DNA of 64,000 nt, from positions 1-64,000 of the forward strand of contig JAAVHZ010000074.1 in assembly GCA_014799465.1 (NCBI GenBank), in the 5' to 3' direction. The notes beneath the pieces were generated by a model that worked only from the letters and a program-made list of their open reading frames with translations, was not told the origin of the DNA and made no database searches. Made by a program: the position numbers and the translations under genes. The DNA comes from Lachnospiraceae bacterium (GTDB lineage: Bacteria; Bacillota; Clostridia; Lachnospirales; Lachnospiraceae). Positions 25,411-34,932 of this stretch are shown in pieces (positions within the stretch are counted from its first letter, which is position 1; each line of letters begins with the position of its first letter).

Positions 25411-28400
25411 TTCCTTTTTCACCACTTTATTTTTGGATTTATCTTTTACATAAGCGTATAACTTATATTTTCCTGATTTCTTTGGTTTCCATGTAACACT
25501 CTTCTTTGAACTATATTTACTAATTGCCACTACCTTGCTGCTTCCCTGATATTTGTAAGCAAACTTATAAGCATATTTCTTTGAACCTCCGGTTGCTGAC
25601 ACGGTAAGCTTTACTTTTCTTCCTTTTTTGGCTTTCTTACTGCCCGGTGAAACTTTAAAGCTCTTAATCTTTAACTTGGTATTTACCGTATAATTCTTTA
25701 TTGATTTCTTTGCAATCTTACCTGTTGAATCCTTTGCATATACTTTAAGCTCATACTTTCCTGAAGTCTTAGGTGACCATTTAGCAACATTTGAGCTTGA
25801 ATAGTTCCTTATAATAGATGTTGTACCTTTAGTCTGCAAAAATCTGTACTTAACTTTACCTTTTCCACCTTTTGCCTTTGCCACAAGTGAGATTCTGTCA
25901 CCAACACTTGCAACTCCTCTGGCAATACTTACCGAAAAACCTGTAACTTTAAAACTGCTTACCGGATCATCTATCGGTTTTGTCGGGTCTTCGCTTGGTT
26001 TTGTTGGGTTCTCACTTGGTTTTGTTGGGTCTTCGCTTGGTTTTGTCGGGTCTTGACTTGGCTTTGTCGGGTCTTCGCTTGGTTTTGTCGGGTCTTCGCT
26101 TGGCTTTGTCGGGTCTTGACTTGGCTTTGTCGGGTCTTCGCTTGGCTTTGTCGGGTCTTGACTTGGCTTTGTCGGGTCTTCGCTTGGCTTTGTCGGGTCT
26201 TCGCTTGGTTTTGTCGGGTCTTCGCTTGGTTTTGTCGGATCCTCGCTTGATTCCGGTGGTTCTTGACCACCTGATGTGTATATATAATTTACTTCTACAT
26301 CTTTCTCATACTTACCGGTTGCATTTGATGGTGTTGTTTTCAATGTATATCCTTCAATATTTGCAGGATATGTTTTATAATCTCTTCCTATAACACCTAC
26401 TCTGTAAATGCTCTTTAATACTTTGCCGCTTGTATCTTTATAATTAATAGTTACTTTTCCAGGTTCACCTGAAGGAATTTCAGATAATATATTTGAAGTC
26501 TTATCATAAAGCATACATCCCTCTGCTACCAGTCCCTTTGCCATATCAGGTGTACTTCTCCAACCATCACTTGTAGACAAAATAATCAGTGCATCTCCTT
26601 TAATATCCTCATTAGTATAAGAAAAACACTCCGAATCATCCTGATCGTCTGCCATCACTGCTCCGGGCCATGCCCCTGAAAGGCTCTTTTCCTCTGCATC
26701 ATTTGTATATACAAATATATTAGGTGCCGTAGAAAATTCACTCTTTTTAACCTTTACACAGAATATCCCGTCACTTACTGTAGGTTCTTTTCCTCTTTGA
26801 TATGTATATTCTTTTGATACTACTGAGCCATCTTCTTCTGAAATACCTGTAAGGACTAAGGTGGTTTTTTCCTCATATGCTGTATCACCACCTATGGTAA
26901 TCGTATCATCAGACTTGTATGAAACCTTCTTGCCTCCATTAATTGAATAGAATGTGTCTTTAACTTTATTTCCTCTTAATGTAACAGTCATTGTATCTGA
27001 TGAATATGTATCTGAGCTACCCTTTGTTTTTGCACTAACGCTTGGCTTTACAATTCCGGAACCTTCTAATAAGATTACTCCGTTTCCATCACATGTAGCA
27101 GATACCTTACCTCCGCTTACTTCATATTTTTGACCTGAATAAGCGTCGGTAATTGTTTCGCCATCCTCAAATATGTCTCCCACACTTACCGCAAATGTTC
27201 CTGCCTTACCCGGAACAGCTACTACCACTTTATCTTCATCATCTTCTTCTAAATGATATGTTCTGCTAAATGTATATACATCACCATCAAGTTTCTGGTG
27301 CTGACCTGCACCTACTGATATATGATTGTTACGGAACTGTCCTACCTTCTGCCAATGTGCAAGACACTGTTTGTCATAATTGTTCCAATCCATGTCAGTA
27401 CGGAATCTCTGATCAAGATAATCATTTCCGGTAAAGAAATCCTCCCAGCCTAAACCACGATTTACTTCATCACCATAATATATCTGTATACCACCCGGTG
27501 CTAACAACAGACATGTACCCTGATTAATCATCTGCTGGGAACTGCTTCTCCATACCCCCATAGTAGAATCACTGTCATCATGAGATTTAAGATAACTTAA
27601 AACATTAAAGTTTTCATCGCTGTTAATTGCACTTGCATAACTACTGTATGTCTCTTCCATTTCAGACGGATTTCCACTTTTATTGAATGCAAAGTTAATC
27701 ATAGAATCAAAGCCGCCCTGTGTAAAATATTCACTTTTACCCATGCCATGTCCCCATGCCTCACCTGTCATCCAGAAATCATCTGTCCATTGTGCACCTG
27801 CCTTATCAGGATTGTTGGCACGCCATTCATTGAGAGCCTTAATGCCTTCTTTCTTAAGATCCATCCATGCATCTTTATCGACATGCTTTGCAGTATCACA
27901 GCGGAAACCATCCACACCATATTCACGTACATAATCTGTCAGCCATTTAATAATATAATAACGTGGCTGCTTTTTATAACCTGTTTTACTAAAGAAATCA
28001 TTTAACTCATTCTGTTCTTCATTAAGTCTTCCCTCCTGCGTCCATTTTGTAACAAGAAGCGGAGGGGTATTTACCTCTGACGCTGAAGACTCGGTAACAA
28101 CATCCGGAAGCCCAGAAAGGCTCATATGATAATCGTCTCCTCCTGCCGGAGTATATCCCGGATAACTGGCTCTTACAAATCCAGGTCCCCACCATTTTGA
28201 AGCCCATACACCAGCCTCCTTATTCCAGAAATTATTAGCCTCTGGGTCACCACCCATTAAATGTGTAGAATTTCCAAAATAGTAATTTTTCCAAGTTGAT
28301 ATACCGGAATCATTTAAGGCATCAGTAAATCCATAATCTATGGCATCCTTCATAGTTGTATAACCCACATGATTCATAACAATATCCATAATAACACGGA

Positions 28401-29049
28401 TTCCCCGCTCATGGCACGAATCTACAAAATGCTCAAAGTCCTTCGCTGTTCCCATATTGGCATCAATATTGGTATAGTCCAATGTCCAATATCCATGATA
28501 AGAATAGTATGGGAATCCCTGTCCATCAGGGTCAGGGTATGTATTTGCATTATTACTCTTTACATTAGCAGATGTATATCCATGTATCTGCTCATATGGT
28601 GCCGTAATCCAGATGGCATTAACACCTAAATCGTTAAAATATCCTTCTTCTACTTTCTGTGTCAAACCATTTAAGTCTCCACCATGAAAAGTTCCGGGAT
28701 TAGTTTTATAATCCAGACCATCTACCGGAGTTCTGCCATCTTCTTTTAAACCTCTTCCATAAGAATGGTCATTACTTTCATCCGAATTAAGAAATCTGTC
28801 TGTAAGTACAAAATACGATGTAACATTATCCCATGAAAATGCCTTCTGCTCCAACATTTTCAGACTGTCACCTGTTGGGATAATATACCCCTTATCATCC
28901 ATTGTAACCTTAAATACATTTTCTTCTGCCTTGTCTGAAGTTTTGTCTTGTGCTTTTACTTCAACAAACTGTGACCATGCACCGGTTGAGAAAATTAACA
29001 CCAGTGACATTAATAGTGACAATAATTTTTTCACTCTTCTGCGCCTCAT
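25387..29049 (-). CDS. Secreted multidomain alpha-amylase (GH13)
   Basis: Extracellular starch hydrolase of 1220 residues. A signal peptide (1-33) leads to a GH13 catalytic domain (about 55-650): region I DIVMNHVG (near 226), nucleophile Asp near 384 in GFRCDTAKHV, acid/base Glu near 430 in GEAWG, and Asp near 491 in SHDDS. Beta domains follow, including a CBM26-like starch-binding module (about 765-850, with WPG), a MucBP-like module, thirteen DPTKPS repeats and two C-terminal Tyr-rich Ig-like domains ending KTYKVK. The last pair, rich in Lys and Tyr, may bind wall or glycan. No LPXTG motif. TTTAGGAGG precedes the ATG. Confidence 0.93.
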   Translation of the reverse strand: MRRRRVKKLLSLLMSLVLIFSTGAWSQFVEVKAQDKTSDKAEENVFKVTMDDKGYIIPTGDSLKMLEQKAFSWDNVTSYFVLTDRFLNSDESNDHSYGRGLKEDGRTPVDGLDYKTNPGTFHGGDLNGLTQKVEEGYFNDLGVNAIWITAPYEQIHGYTSANVKSNNANTYPDPDGQGFPYYSYHGYWTLDYTNIDANMGTAKDFEHFVDSCHERGIRVIMDIVMNHVGYTTMKDAIDYGFTDALNDSGISTWKNYYFGNSTHLMGGDPEANNFWNKEAGVWASKWWGPGFVRASYPGYTPAGGDDYHMSLSGLPDVVTESSASEVNTPPLLVTKWTQEGRLNEEQNELNDFFSKTGYKKQPRYYIIKWLTDYVREYGVDGFRCDTAKHVDKDAWMDLKKEGIKALNEWRANNPDKAGAQWTDDFWMTGEAWGHGMGKSEYFTQGGFDSMINFAFNKSGNPSEMEETYSSYASAINSDENFNVLSYLKSHDDSDSTMGVWRSSSQQMINQGTCLLLAPGGIQIYYGDEVNRGLGWEDFFTGNDYLDQRFRTDMDWNNYDKQCLAHWQKVGQFRNNHISVGAGQHQKLDGDVYTFSRTYHLEEDDEDKVVVAVPGKAGTFAVSVGDIFEDGETITDAYSGQKYEVSGGKVSATCDGNGVILLEGSGIVKPSVSAKTKGSSDTYSSDTMTVTLRGNKVKDTFYSINGGKKVSYKSDDTITIGGDTAYEEKTTLVLTGISEEDGSVVSKEYTYQRGKEPTVSDGIFCVKVKKSEFSTAPNIFVYTNDAEEKSLSGAWPGAVMADDQDDSECFSYTNEDIKGDALIILSTSDGWRSTPDMAKGLVAEGCMLYDKTSNILSEIPSGEPGKVTINYKDTSGKVLKSIYRVGVIGRDYKTYPANIEGYTLKTTPSNATGKYEKDVEVNYIYTSGGQEPPESSEDPTKPSEDPTKPSEDPTKPSEDPTKPSQDPTKPSEDPTKPSQDPTKPSEDPTKPSEDPTKPSQDPTKPSEDPTKPSENPTKPSEDPTKPIDDPVSSFKVTGFSVSIARGVASVGDRISLVAKAKGGKGKVKYRFLQTKGTTSIIRNYSSSNVAKWSPKTSGKYELKVYAKDSTGKIAKKSIKNYTVNTKLKIKSFKVSPGSKKAKKGRKVKLTVSATGGSKKYAYKFAYKYQGSSKVVAISKYSSKKSVTWKPKKSGKYKLYAYVKDKSKNKVVKKEIKTYKVK
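25975..26247. repeat. Thirteen 21-bp tandem repeats in the amylase gene
   Basis: In-frame repeats encode the heptad E/Q-D-P-T-K-P-S thirteen times (one N for D; the last ends in I). The repeats differ by only a few bases, so they were amplified recently and probably vary in number between strains. They form an extended acidic/proline linker between the starch-binding and C-terminal domains. Confidence 0.95.
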
Positions 29050-29374
29050 AATTCCTCCTAAATTACATTTTGTTATAACAACTTCACTATAACTACACTA
29101 TATAATATTTATACAAAGATTGCAAACCGAATTTCAAATTTGTATACAATTTGTTACAATATATATAAATTTTTATGGATATTTTGTAAATATTTTAATG
29201 TATTTTATTTAAAAGTTTGTAATTTATGCATAATCACTTGTATTGAGACGGATTTTTGTAATATATATACAAAGATTAGTCAAATTTGTAACGCAGCAAA
29301 CTGTGGGGTATTTGACCCTTGCGGCAGTCGCCAAATGTCTGCAAGCAGCCACTTGGCTCGTTGCTTGCGGGAAT
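29050..29374. other. Intergenic stretch with a folded, GC-richer insert
   Basis: The gap upstream of the amylase holds its AT-rich promoter region (29050-29275) and then a GC-richer patch at about 29279-29370 with dyads: GTCAAAT/ATTTGAC (29279 and 29330) and GCAAGCA/TGCTTGC (29341-29347 and 29362-29368) around an inner GCC-ACTT-GGC. No plausible gene. It looks like a copy of a dispersed intergenic repeat, which is recall-based and unverified. Confidence 0.4.
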
Positions 29375-29427
29375 AAAAAAGCAATCTTATGTGTGTTTTA
29401 TTTAACACTTCACACAAGATTGCTTTT
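29375..29427 (-). terminator. Terminator of the DUF1893/ECF operon
   Basis: A stem of AAAAGCAATCTTGTGTG against its near complement (one mismatch) around about 15 bases, with T-runs on the minus strand, 28 bases beyond the DUF1893 stop. Confidence 0.85.
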
Positions 29428-29454
29428 AGAATAATAAAATACAGACTCATCGCA

Positions 29455-29874
29455 TTATTTCAGTTCAGCCAGACGCCTTCTGATTGCATCCAATGCTTCT
29501 TCCGGAACGGATATATCACAAACTGCTTCCTCCATTGGGCAATTACCCGTACCGGCACGGTTTATAATATTCTTGACTGATACACCGCACTGATAATGTA
29601 TGCCATTTCTTGAAAGCGTACAGACAGCGGCTTCACTCATAACAAGTGCATAAACCTCTTTCACACCGAGCAGGACATATAGAAATGCTGCCGCATTACC
29701 TACCACCTTATCAGCAGCCGAAAATCCTTTTAAGTCAATTCCATTATCCAGCCAAGATAATAGTGGTTTTACACCGCGTTCTGTACTTGTATAGATTGTA
29801 TCTTCCCTGCACAGAACACAGGTGTACTGCCCATCCCCCAGAATCTCAGCTGCTTTTGTAATATCAGCTTTCAT
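29455..29874 (-). CDS. DUF1893-family protein
   Basis: A 139-residue protein matching DUF1893, a cytidine-deaminase-like fold lacking a proven activity. The core is YTCVLCREDTIYTSTERGVKP and VVGNAAAFLYVLLGVKEVYALVMS. The C-terminus holds a short Cys-containing stretch (TGNCPMEEAVCD). Last gene of a six-gene operon; it overlaps the ECF transporter gene by 11 bases, so the two are probably translated together. Confidence 0.82.
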   Translation of the reverse strand: MKADITKAAEILGDGQYTCVLCREDTIYTSTERGVKPLLSWLDNGIDLKGFSAADKVVGNAAAFLYVLLGVKEVYALVMSEAAVCTLSRNGIHYQCGVSVKNIINRAGTGNCPMEEAVCDISVPEEALDAIRRRLAELK

Positions 29875-30436
29875 ACTTCTTCAAACCTTCTATCCTATAG
29901 ACAAGCAAAGGAAGCAATACCCACTGAAGAACCAGACCAAAGATACCGGCGGTAATGCTCATCCAGATGGAAGCCACCTGTACACTTTCGTTACCCAAAG
30001 CATACACTGCCAGCAGAATTGCTATAGAACGAACCACACGGCCTACGACCTGTGTGGTAAACACCTTGGCAATCGTTGGCATTTTCACATTGCGTAACAG
30101 TCCGGCAAACAGACCATATGCACCAAGTTCAATCATCATAAACGGAAGCATTGTAATCCTCGGCATTCCGGAAAGTGAAAAACTTGCCAGTGGACCGAGC
30201 AGTCCGGCAATGGCACCTGCATATGGACCAGCTAAGAGACCAACAAGAATAATCGGCAGGTGCATTGGCAAAAATGTTTCACCAAGTGCATTGTCAAGTC
30301 CTGAAACCGCACCAAGTATATGGAATATCTGTGGAACGGCAACAGCACCAACAATGGCGGCAAAAGTTGCAAACGTCTGTGCCTTTACAGACAGACGCTT
30401 ATTAGCTGATGTTTTCAAAATAGCTGTAGTTGACAT
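29864..30436 (-). CDS. ECF transporter substrate-binding (S) component
   Basis: A 190-residue membrane protein with about six helices and the Ala/Gly-rich N-terminal segment of ECF S proteins (LPMHLPIILVGLLAGPYAG, then GLLGPLASFSLSGMP). S components bind a vitamin or micronutrient and dock on a shared EcfAAT energising module, which is not in this window. The substrate cannot be told. GGAGGG precedes the ATG. It lies between the aldo/keto reductase and DUF1893 genes. Confidence 0.82.
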   Translation of the reverse strand: MSTTAILKTSANKRLSVKAQTFATFAAIVGAVAVPQIFHILGAVSGLDNALGETFLPMHLPIILVGLLAGPYAGAIAGLLGPLASFSLSGMPRITMLPFMMIELGAYGLFAGLLRNVKMPTIAKVFTTQVVGRVVRSIAILLAVYALGNESVQVASIWMSITAGIFGLVLQWVLLPLLVYRIEGLKKYES

Positions 30437-30453
30437 AATAATCCCTCCTGATA

Positions 30454-31581
30454 TTAGTTTAATTTTGTGCAGAAATCTGCCATTGCTTCTGATATTTTAA
30501 TTTGCTGCGGACAGACTGCCTCACAACTTCGGCATCCGATACAGGCTGATGGGTGCTTATCCTGTGGTATTGCCTGAAGTGCCATTGGTGCAAGAAATCC
30601 GCCCCCTGTAAAACTATGTTCATTGTAAAGCTCTAACAGAGACGGTATATCTAATCCCTGTGGGCAATGTGCAGTGCAGTAGCGGCAGGCAGTACATGGG
30701 ACAATGCTTTTACTTACCATTTCGCCTGCAATACTAAGCAGAGTATCCGTTTCCTTCTTATTCAGCGGTTTTTCCGTTTCAAAGGTTTCGATATTTTCCC
30801 TGAGCTGCTCAAAATTTGACATTCCTGAAAGAGTTACCGTCACGCTGTCAATTCCCTGTAAAAAACGGAATGCCCAGGAAGGAACACTCTCATCAGGACG
30901 AAGCACAGACAATTTTTCAGCAGTTTCTTCCGGAAGTGTTGCCAGCTTTCCGCCACGCAGCGGCTCCATAACCCATACCGGGATATGATACTCATTCAAA
31001 AGACTTACTTTTTCTTTCGCACCCTGAAACTCCCAATCCAGCCAGTTCAACTGTATCTGACAAAATTCCATCGACTCTCCGTAGGCATCAAGAAAACGCT
31101 TCATGACATTATAACTTCCATGTGCAGAAAATCCCAGATGACGAATCCTGCCATTTTTCTTTTGCTGCATCAGGTATTCATAAATACCATATTGGGGATC
31201 CAGATAAGCATCTATATTCATTTCACATACATTGTGGAATAAATAAAAATCAAAGTAGTCTACACCACATTTTTTCAACTGCTCCTCAAAAATTGTTTCT
31301 ACCTTATCCATATTAGAAAGGTCATATCCTGGAAATTTTGTTGCCAGAAAAAAACTGTCTCTCGGATAATGGCTGAGTGTACGTCCCATCACCATTTCCG
31401 ACTGCCCATCATGATAACCCCATGCAGTATCATAATAGTTAATTCCATGCTCCATCGCATAGTCGACCATTTCCTGTGTTGCTTTTTCATCAATATCCGA
31501 ATAATTTTCTACGGTTGGAAGACGCATAGCCCCCATACCCAAAGCGGATAACTCAATGTCTTGAAATTTCTTATAAATCAT
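30454..31581 (-). CDS. Aldo/keto reductase with C-terminal ferredoxin domain
   Basis: A 375-residue fusion. Residues 1-270 form the AKR TIM barrel with the catalytic Tyr in YDTAWGYHDGQSE and a Lys in LATKFP. The C-terminal 100 residues carry two 4Fe-4S motifs: CTACRYCTAHCPQG and CIGCRSCEAVCPQ. This fusion is common in anaerobes and probably couples the reaction to ferredoxin. The ATG at 31581 has AAAAGGAG seven bases upstream; an earlier in-frame ATG at 31608 would overlap the previous gene. Confidence 0.9.
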   Translation of the reverse strand: MIYKKFQDIELSALGMGAMRLPTVENYSDIDEKATQEMVDYAMEHGINYYDTAWGYHDGQSEMVMGRTLSHYPRDSFFLATKFPGYDLSNMDKVETIFEEQLKKCGVDYFDFYLFHNVCEMNIDAYLDPQYGIYEYLMQQKKNGRIRHLGFSAHGSYNVMKRFLDAYGESMEFCQIQLNWLDWEFQGAKEKVSLLNEYHIPVWVMEPLRGGKLATLPEETAEKLSVLRPDESVPSWAFRFLQGIDSVTVTLSGMSNFEQLRENIETFETEKPLNKKETDTLLSIAGEMVSKSIVPCTACRYCTAHCPQGLDIPSLLELYNEHSFTGGGFLAPMALQAIPQDKHPSACIGCRSCEAVCPQQIKISEAMADFCTKLN

Positions 31582-31604
31582 TTTTTTTCTCCTTTTTTTA
31601 TTAA

Positions 31605-32744
31605 TCACTCAATATCTTTCCACCAACGTTCCTGATAATCTTCTGTCATTTCCAGTGACATTGTTTCTCCCAAATATGGTGTTAAAATATTCAGCCCGTT
31701 ATTCTCTCCATCATACACAAATCTTTCGGCTGAATCATCCCATGCATGATTTGCCAAAGACACAGCTGCCCAATGAATCGGCATTGCCGTTTTTGCTCCC
31801 AGCATTTTAACTGCCTGAACAGCTTCTTCCGGAAACATATGTACCTCCGGCCAATTCATATCATATTGTGCACAGTCTATCATAACAAAGTCAAAATTTC
31901 CATATTTTTCATGAATCTTTTGAAAATGTTCTCCATAACCGGTATCACCACTCTCAAAAATCTGATAATATTCATCTTTAAATACCCATGATGCCCATAG
32001 TGTTGCAAATTGGTCATCCAGACTTCTGCCTGAATAATGCCTTGCAGGTGTACATCCTATTGTCAGACCATTAATGGTAGTTTCTTCCCACCATGCCATA
32101 TTCCTGATTTTACTTTTTTCAACTCCCCACCTTTCCAAATGATTTTCTACCCCGAGAGGCACTATGTACTTGTCTGTCTTCTCATCAATTTCTTTAATCA
32201 CCTGATAATCCAAATGGTCATAATGGTCATGAGAAATTACTAAAATATCTATATGCGGAAGTTCACTGATTTTTACCGGTGCGTCAGAAAAACGTTTTGG
32301 TCCTGCAAATGATACTGGTGAAATCCGTTCACTAAACATAGGATCAATCAATATGTTCATTCCATGCATCTGTAAAAGCAGCGAAGAATGTCCAAACCAT
32401 GTAATCTGTACATTATTTTCTTCCGGATTCAAATCATAGGATGAGGGTTTGACAGGCAGTTTAGCTTTTGGTTTTTTTGCTTTTGTTGACATAATCCTGT
32501 CATCTTTCTTCTCTGTTTTGTGCTGAATCTGAAAATCGCCATCATTAAAAAAGCGGTCATCATGGTAATTTTCAGCTCTGCGTGCATAATCCTTCTTATC
32601 TTCTTTGGAGGCTTTCCCACCAAAAGCAGGCCATAGTTTTAAAAATGTAAACACTGCAACCACAATGCCCATTATAATAATTATCAAAACAACTACTGCC
32701 CTCACCAGCTTATGGCTTTTTGACAACCGTTTCATTTTCCGCAT
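31605..32744 (-). CDS. Membrane-anchored metallo-beta-lactamase-fold hydrolase
   Basis: A 379-residue protein with one N-terminal membrane helix (about 14-35), a charged linker and an MBL-fold domain (about 110-375). The metal motif is SHDHYDH, with further ligands in PARHYSGRS, SGDTGYG and PIHWA. Its layout resembles UlaG/NAPE-PLD-type hydrolases, where the motif WFGHSSLLLQ opens the domain. The reaction could be lactone or phosphodiester hydrolysis; undecided. AGAGGAGG is very close to the first ATG, so Met4 could be the start. Confidence 0.85.
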   Translation of the reverse strand: MRKMKRLSKSHKLVRAVVVLIIIIMGIVVAVFTFLKLWPAFGGKASKEDKKDYARRAENYHDDRFFNDGDFQIQHKTEKKDDRIMSTKAKKPKAKLPVKPSSYDLNPEENNVQITWFGHSSLLLQMHGMNILIDPMFSERISPVSFAGPKRFSDAPVKISELPHIDILVISHDHYDHLDYQVIKEIDEKTDKYIVPLGVENHLERWGVEKSKIRNMAWWEETTINGLTIGCTPARHYSGRSLDDQFATLWASWVFKDEYYQIFESGDTGYGEHFQKIHEKYGNFDFVMIDCAQYDMNWPEVHMFPEEAVQAVKMLGAKTAMPIHWAAVSLANHAWDDSAERFVYDGENNGLNILTPYLGETMSLEMTEDYQERWWKDIE

Positions 32745-32783
32745 TCCCTCCTCTCTATATCTGTCTGTAAAAACCCGGCTGTA

Positions 32784-33635
32784 TTATGCACAGCAGCATT
32801 TCTTTGTTGTGATAATCTCCCCTCCGGCATTAGGAATATCCATAATAATCTCTCCAACAGCAGGCACACGAATATGACCTGACAATGGGTTTTTAATACT
32901 GACAATAGGAGCGGTAAGAGTTGCTTCCACCTCAGAGCGTTCAAAGCTCAAATCTGTATTAATCATTTCACAGTTCACAAGCCGGAGATTTTTGCAGTAA
33001 CAAAGTGGCTGTGTACCAATAATTTTACAGTTCTCAAATGTAATATTTTCGCTGTACCATGCCAGATATTCACCTTTCACAATGCTGTTTCTGACAATAA
33101 TATTTTTCGCATGCCAAAAAGCATCTTTTGTATCAAAAGTACAATTTTCAAACACTGAATCCTCAATATACTGAAATGAATATTTTCCCTTCATCTGTAC
33201 ATTACGAAATGTCAGATGATTGGAACGCATCATAAAATATTCACTTTCGGCTGTACAGTCTTCCATTTCGATATCACACACCGACCAGCCAAATTCCGGT
33301 GAGACAATATCACATCCCTGCATCCTGATATTGCTGCACTCTCTCATTGCTTTAATTCCATGAAGTTTCGTATCAGTGATTTCTATATTGTGTGAATACC
33401 AGAGTGCTGCCCGGCAAAGTTCGGTCATTTCCGAGCCGTCAATTTTTAATCTGTTATCATGCCAAAACGGATAGCGAAGGTTAAAAAAGCAATTCAGAAC
33501 GGTAATATTTTCTCCCTCCTTTAATGCACTTTCACCATCAGCCGGTCCATCAAAATTGCAGTTTTTTAAAACAAGCTCGTTTGCTCCATATAAAGCTCTT
33601 TCTTCATCAAAGGTTTTGTTCGTAATTGTATTCAT
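32784..33635 (-). CDS. DUF3737-family beta-helix protein
   Basis: A 283-residue protein with about nine repeats of the pattern 'N-I-x-F-x-N-C-x-[IF]' (ITVLNCFF, NIEITDTKLHG, NIRMQGCDI, LTFRNVQMKG, NIIVRNSIV, NITFENCKI), a right-handed beta-helix. It matches DUF3737. Function unknown. The C-terminus has three cysteines (KKCCCA). It is co-operonic with the MBL hydrolase and AKR genes, under the divergent LysR regulator. AAAGGAG precedes the ATG. Confidence 0.87.
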   Translation of the reverse strand: MNTITNKTFDEERALYGANELVLKNCNFDGPADGESALKEGENITVLNCFFNLRYPFWHDNRLKIDGSEMTELCRAALWYSHNIEITDTKLHGIKAMRECSNIRMQGCDIVSPEFGWSVCDIEMEDCTAESEYFMMRSNHLTFRNVQMKGKYSFQYIEDSVFENCTFDTKDAFWHAKNIIVRNSIVKGEYLAWYSENITFENCKIIGTQPLCYCKNLRLVNCEMINTDLSFERSEVEATLTAPIVSIKNPLSGHIRVPAVGEIIMDIPNAGGEIITTKKCCCA

Positions 33636-33658
33636 ATTTCAGGCTCCTTTCGTTTTGT

Positions 33659-33892
33659 CTATGCTTTTACTTTCTTCTGCATCGTATAAACGAGATAGTC
33701 AAGGCAGTCAATCCGTTTCTGCTCTCTATGAAGTGCATCAAGTAATAAACATCTGTGTGTTGCCAGCAGCTTCAAACCTTCATCAATCCTATCGTCTCTG
33801 ATATCTTCTATAAATGTTGTAATAATATCATTGTCACAACCTGCGTCTTTTAGATTCTGAATAATGACATCTTCTCTATTTTCTTTATTCAT
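33659..33892 (-). CDS. Small conserved protein, unknown
   Basis: A 77-residue helical protein (VIIQNLKDAGCDNDIITTFIEDI, in parts). It has no membrane segment. It is the first gene of the operon that continues through DUF3737, MBL hydrolase, AKR, ECF S component and DUF1893, and it lies next to the divergent LysR gene. I recognise the context, an LysR-controlled oxidoreductase operon, but not the fold. GGAAAGAG lies upstream. Confidence 0.65.
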   Translation of the reverse strand: MNKENREDVIIQNLKDAGCDNDIITTFIEDIRDDRIDEGLKLLATHRCLLLDALHREQKRIDCLDYLVYTMQKKVKA

Positions 33893-33990
33893 TATACACC
33901 ATCTCTTTCCTGTTCCTTCTTAACTTCTGTTTATATTATACCGCACACCAATCAATATAACAAATGCTTATATTTGATATTCTGGTATGC

Positions 33991-34019
33991 TTGACAGTTA
34001 TATCTGCCTGTAATATACT
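33991..34019 (+). promoter_or_regulatory. lysR promoter
   Basis: TTGACA (33991-33996), a 17-base spacer and TATACT (34014-34019), close to consensus. It lies in the 153-base gap shared with the divergent six-gene operon, where a LysR-type protein would normally bind both promoters. Confidence 0.75.
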
Positions 34020-34045
34020 TTATTCAACCAAGGGAGGTCGTATAT

Positions 34046-34921
34046 ATGGAATTGAGAGTATTACAGTATTTTCTTGCAGTGGCAAGGGAACAGAGTATTT
34101 CCGGTGCTGCCGAATCTCTATATCTTTCCCAGCCAACGCTGTCCAGACAACTGAAAGAGTTGGAAGATGAATTGGGAAAAAAGCTTTTTATACGTGGGAA
34201 CCGCCGCATCACTTTAACAGAAGAAGGTATGATTTTACGCAAACGTGCTGAAGAAATCATGGAGCTTGTCAAAAAAGCAGAAGATGAAATTTCCCTGTCA
34301 GATGATATTATAGCCGGTGATATCTCTATAGGAACCGGTGAAACAGATGGTATTCGTTTTCTGGCAAAGACAGCAAAAGTGCTTCAGGAAAAGTATCCGT
34401 TGATTCATCTACATATTGTCAGCGGAGATAAATCTGCAGTGACTGAAGTGTTGGACCGCGGACTGATTGACTTTGGACTAATCTTCGGAGATGTTGACAC
34501 CTCAAAATATGAATATATTAAATTGCCATATAAAGACACATGGGGAGTACTTATGAGGAAGGATTCTCCTCTTGCCAAAAAGAAAACCGTAACTGCAAAC
34601 GATTTAATTGACAAGCCACTCATTCTCTCACGTCAGGCATTTCAGAATGTTGAGTTTCTTGAATTCTTTTCATGTGGACAGGAGAAGCTGAATATTGTAG
34701 CGACCTATAATCTGTTGTTCAACGGCTCTTTAATGGTAGAGGAAGGAATGGGATACGCCATTTGCTTTGATAAAATCATCAATGTTTCAGGGGACAGTAA
34801 TCTGTGTTACCGTCCCCTTGAACCGGAAATAAATGCAAATATGAGTATTGTCTGGAAAAAATATCAGGTACTTACAAAAGCAACAGAGAAATTTATTCAA
34901 AAATTGCAGGAACTTATTTGA
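34046..34921 (+). CDS. LysR-family transcriptional regulator
   Basis: A 291-residue regulator. The N-terminal winged helix is complete (ELRVLQYFLAVAREQSISGAA, in parts; AESLYLSQPTLSRQLKELE). Residues 90-291 form the periplasmic-binding-like effector domain (GDISIGTGETDGIRFL). It is divergent from the six-gene operon, the classical arrangement for autorepression and activation of the neighbour. GGGAGG precedes the ATG. The inducer is unknown. It ends 11 bases from the end of the convergent htrA gene without a clear terminator between. Confidence 0.92.
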   Translation: MELRVLQYFLAVAREQSISGAAESLYLSQPTLSRQLKELEDELGKKLFIRGNRRITLTEEGMILRKRAEEIMELVKKAEDEISLSDDIIAGDISIGTGETDGIRFLAKTAKVLQEKYPLIHLHIVSGDKSAVTEVLDRGLIDFGLIFGDVDTSKYEYIKLPYKDTWGVLMRKDSPLAKKKTVTANDLIDKPLILSRQAFQNVEFLEFFSCGQEKLNIVATYNLLFNGSLMVEEGMGYAICFDKIINVSGDSNLCYRPLEPEINANMSIVWKKYQVLTKATEKFIQKLQELI

Positions 34922-34932
34922 TTTTCAGATTA

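Noticed and set aside
25971-26393. Long frames rich in repeats on both strands across the amylase linker
   Set aside because: Shadows created by the 21-bp tandem repeat in the real amylase frame.
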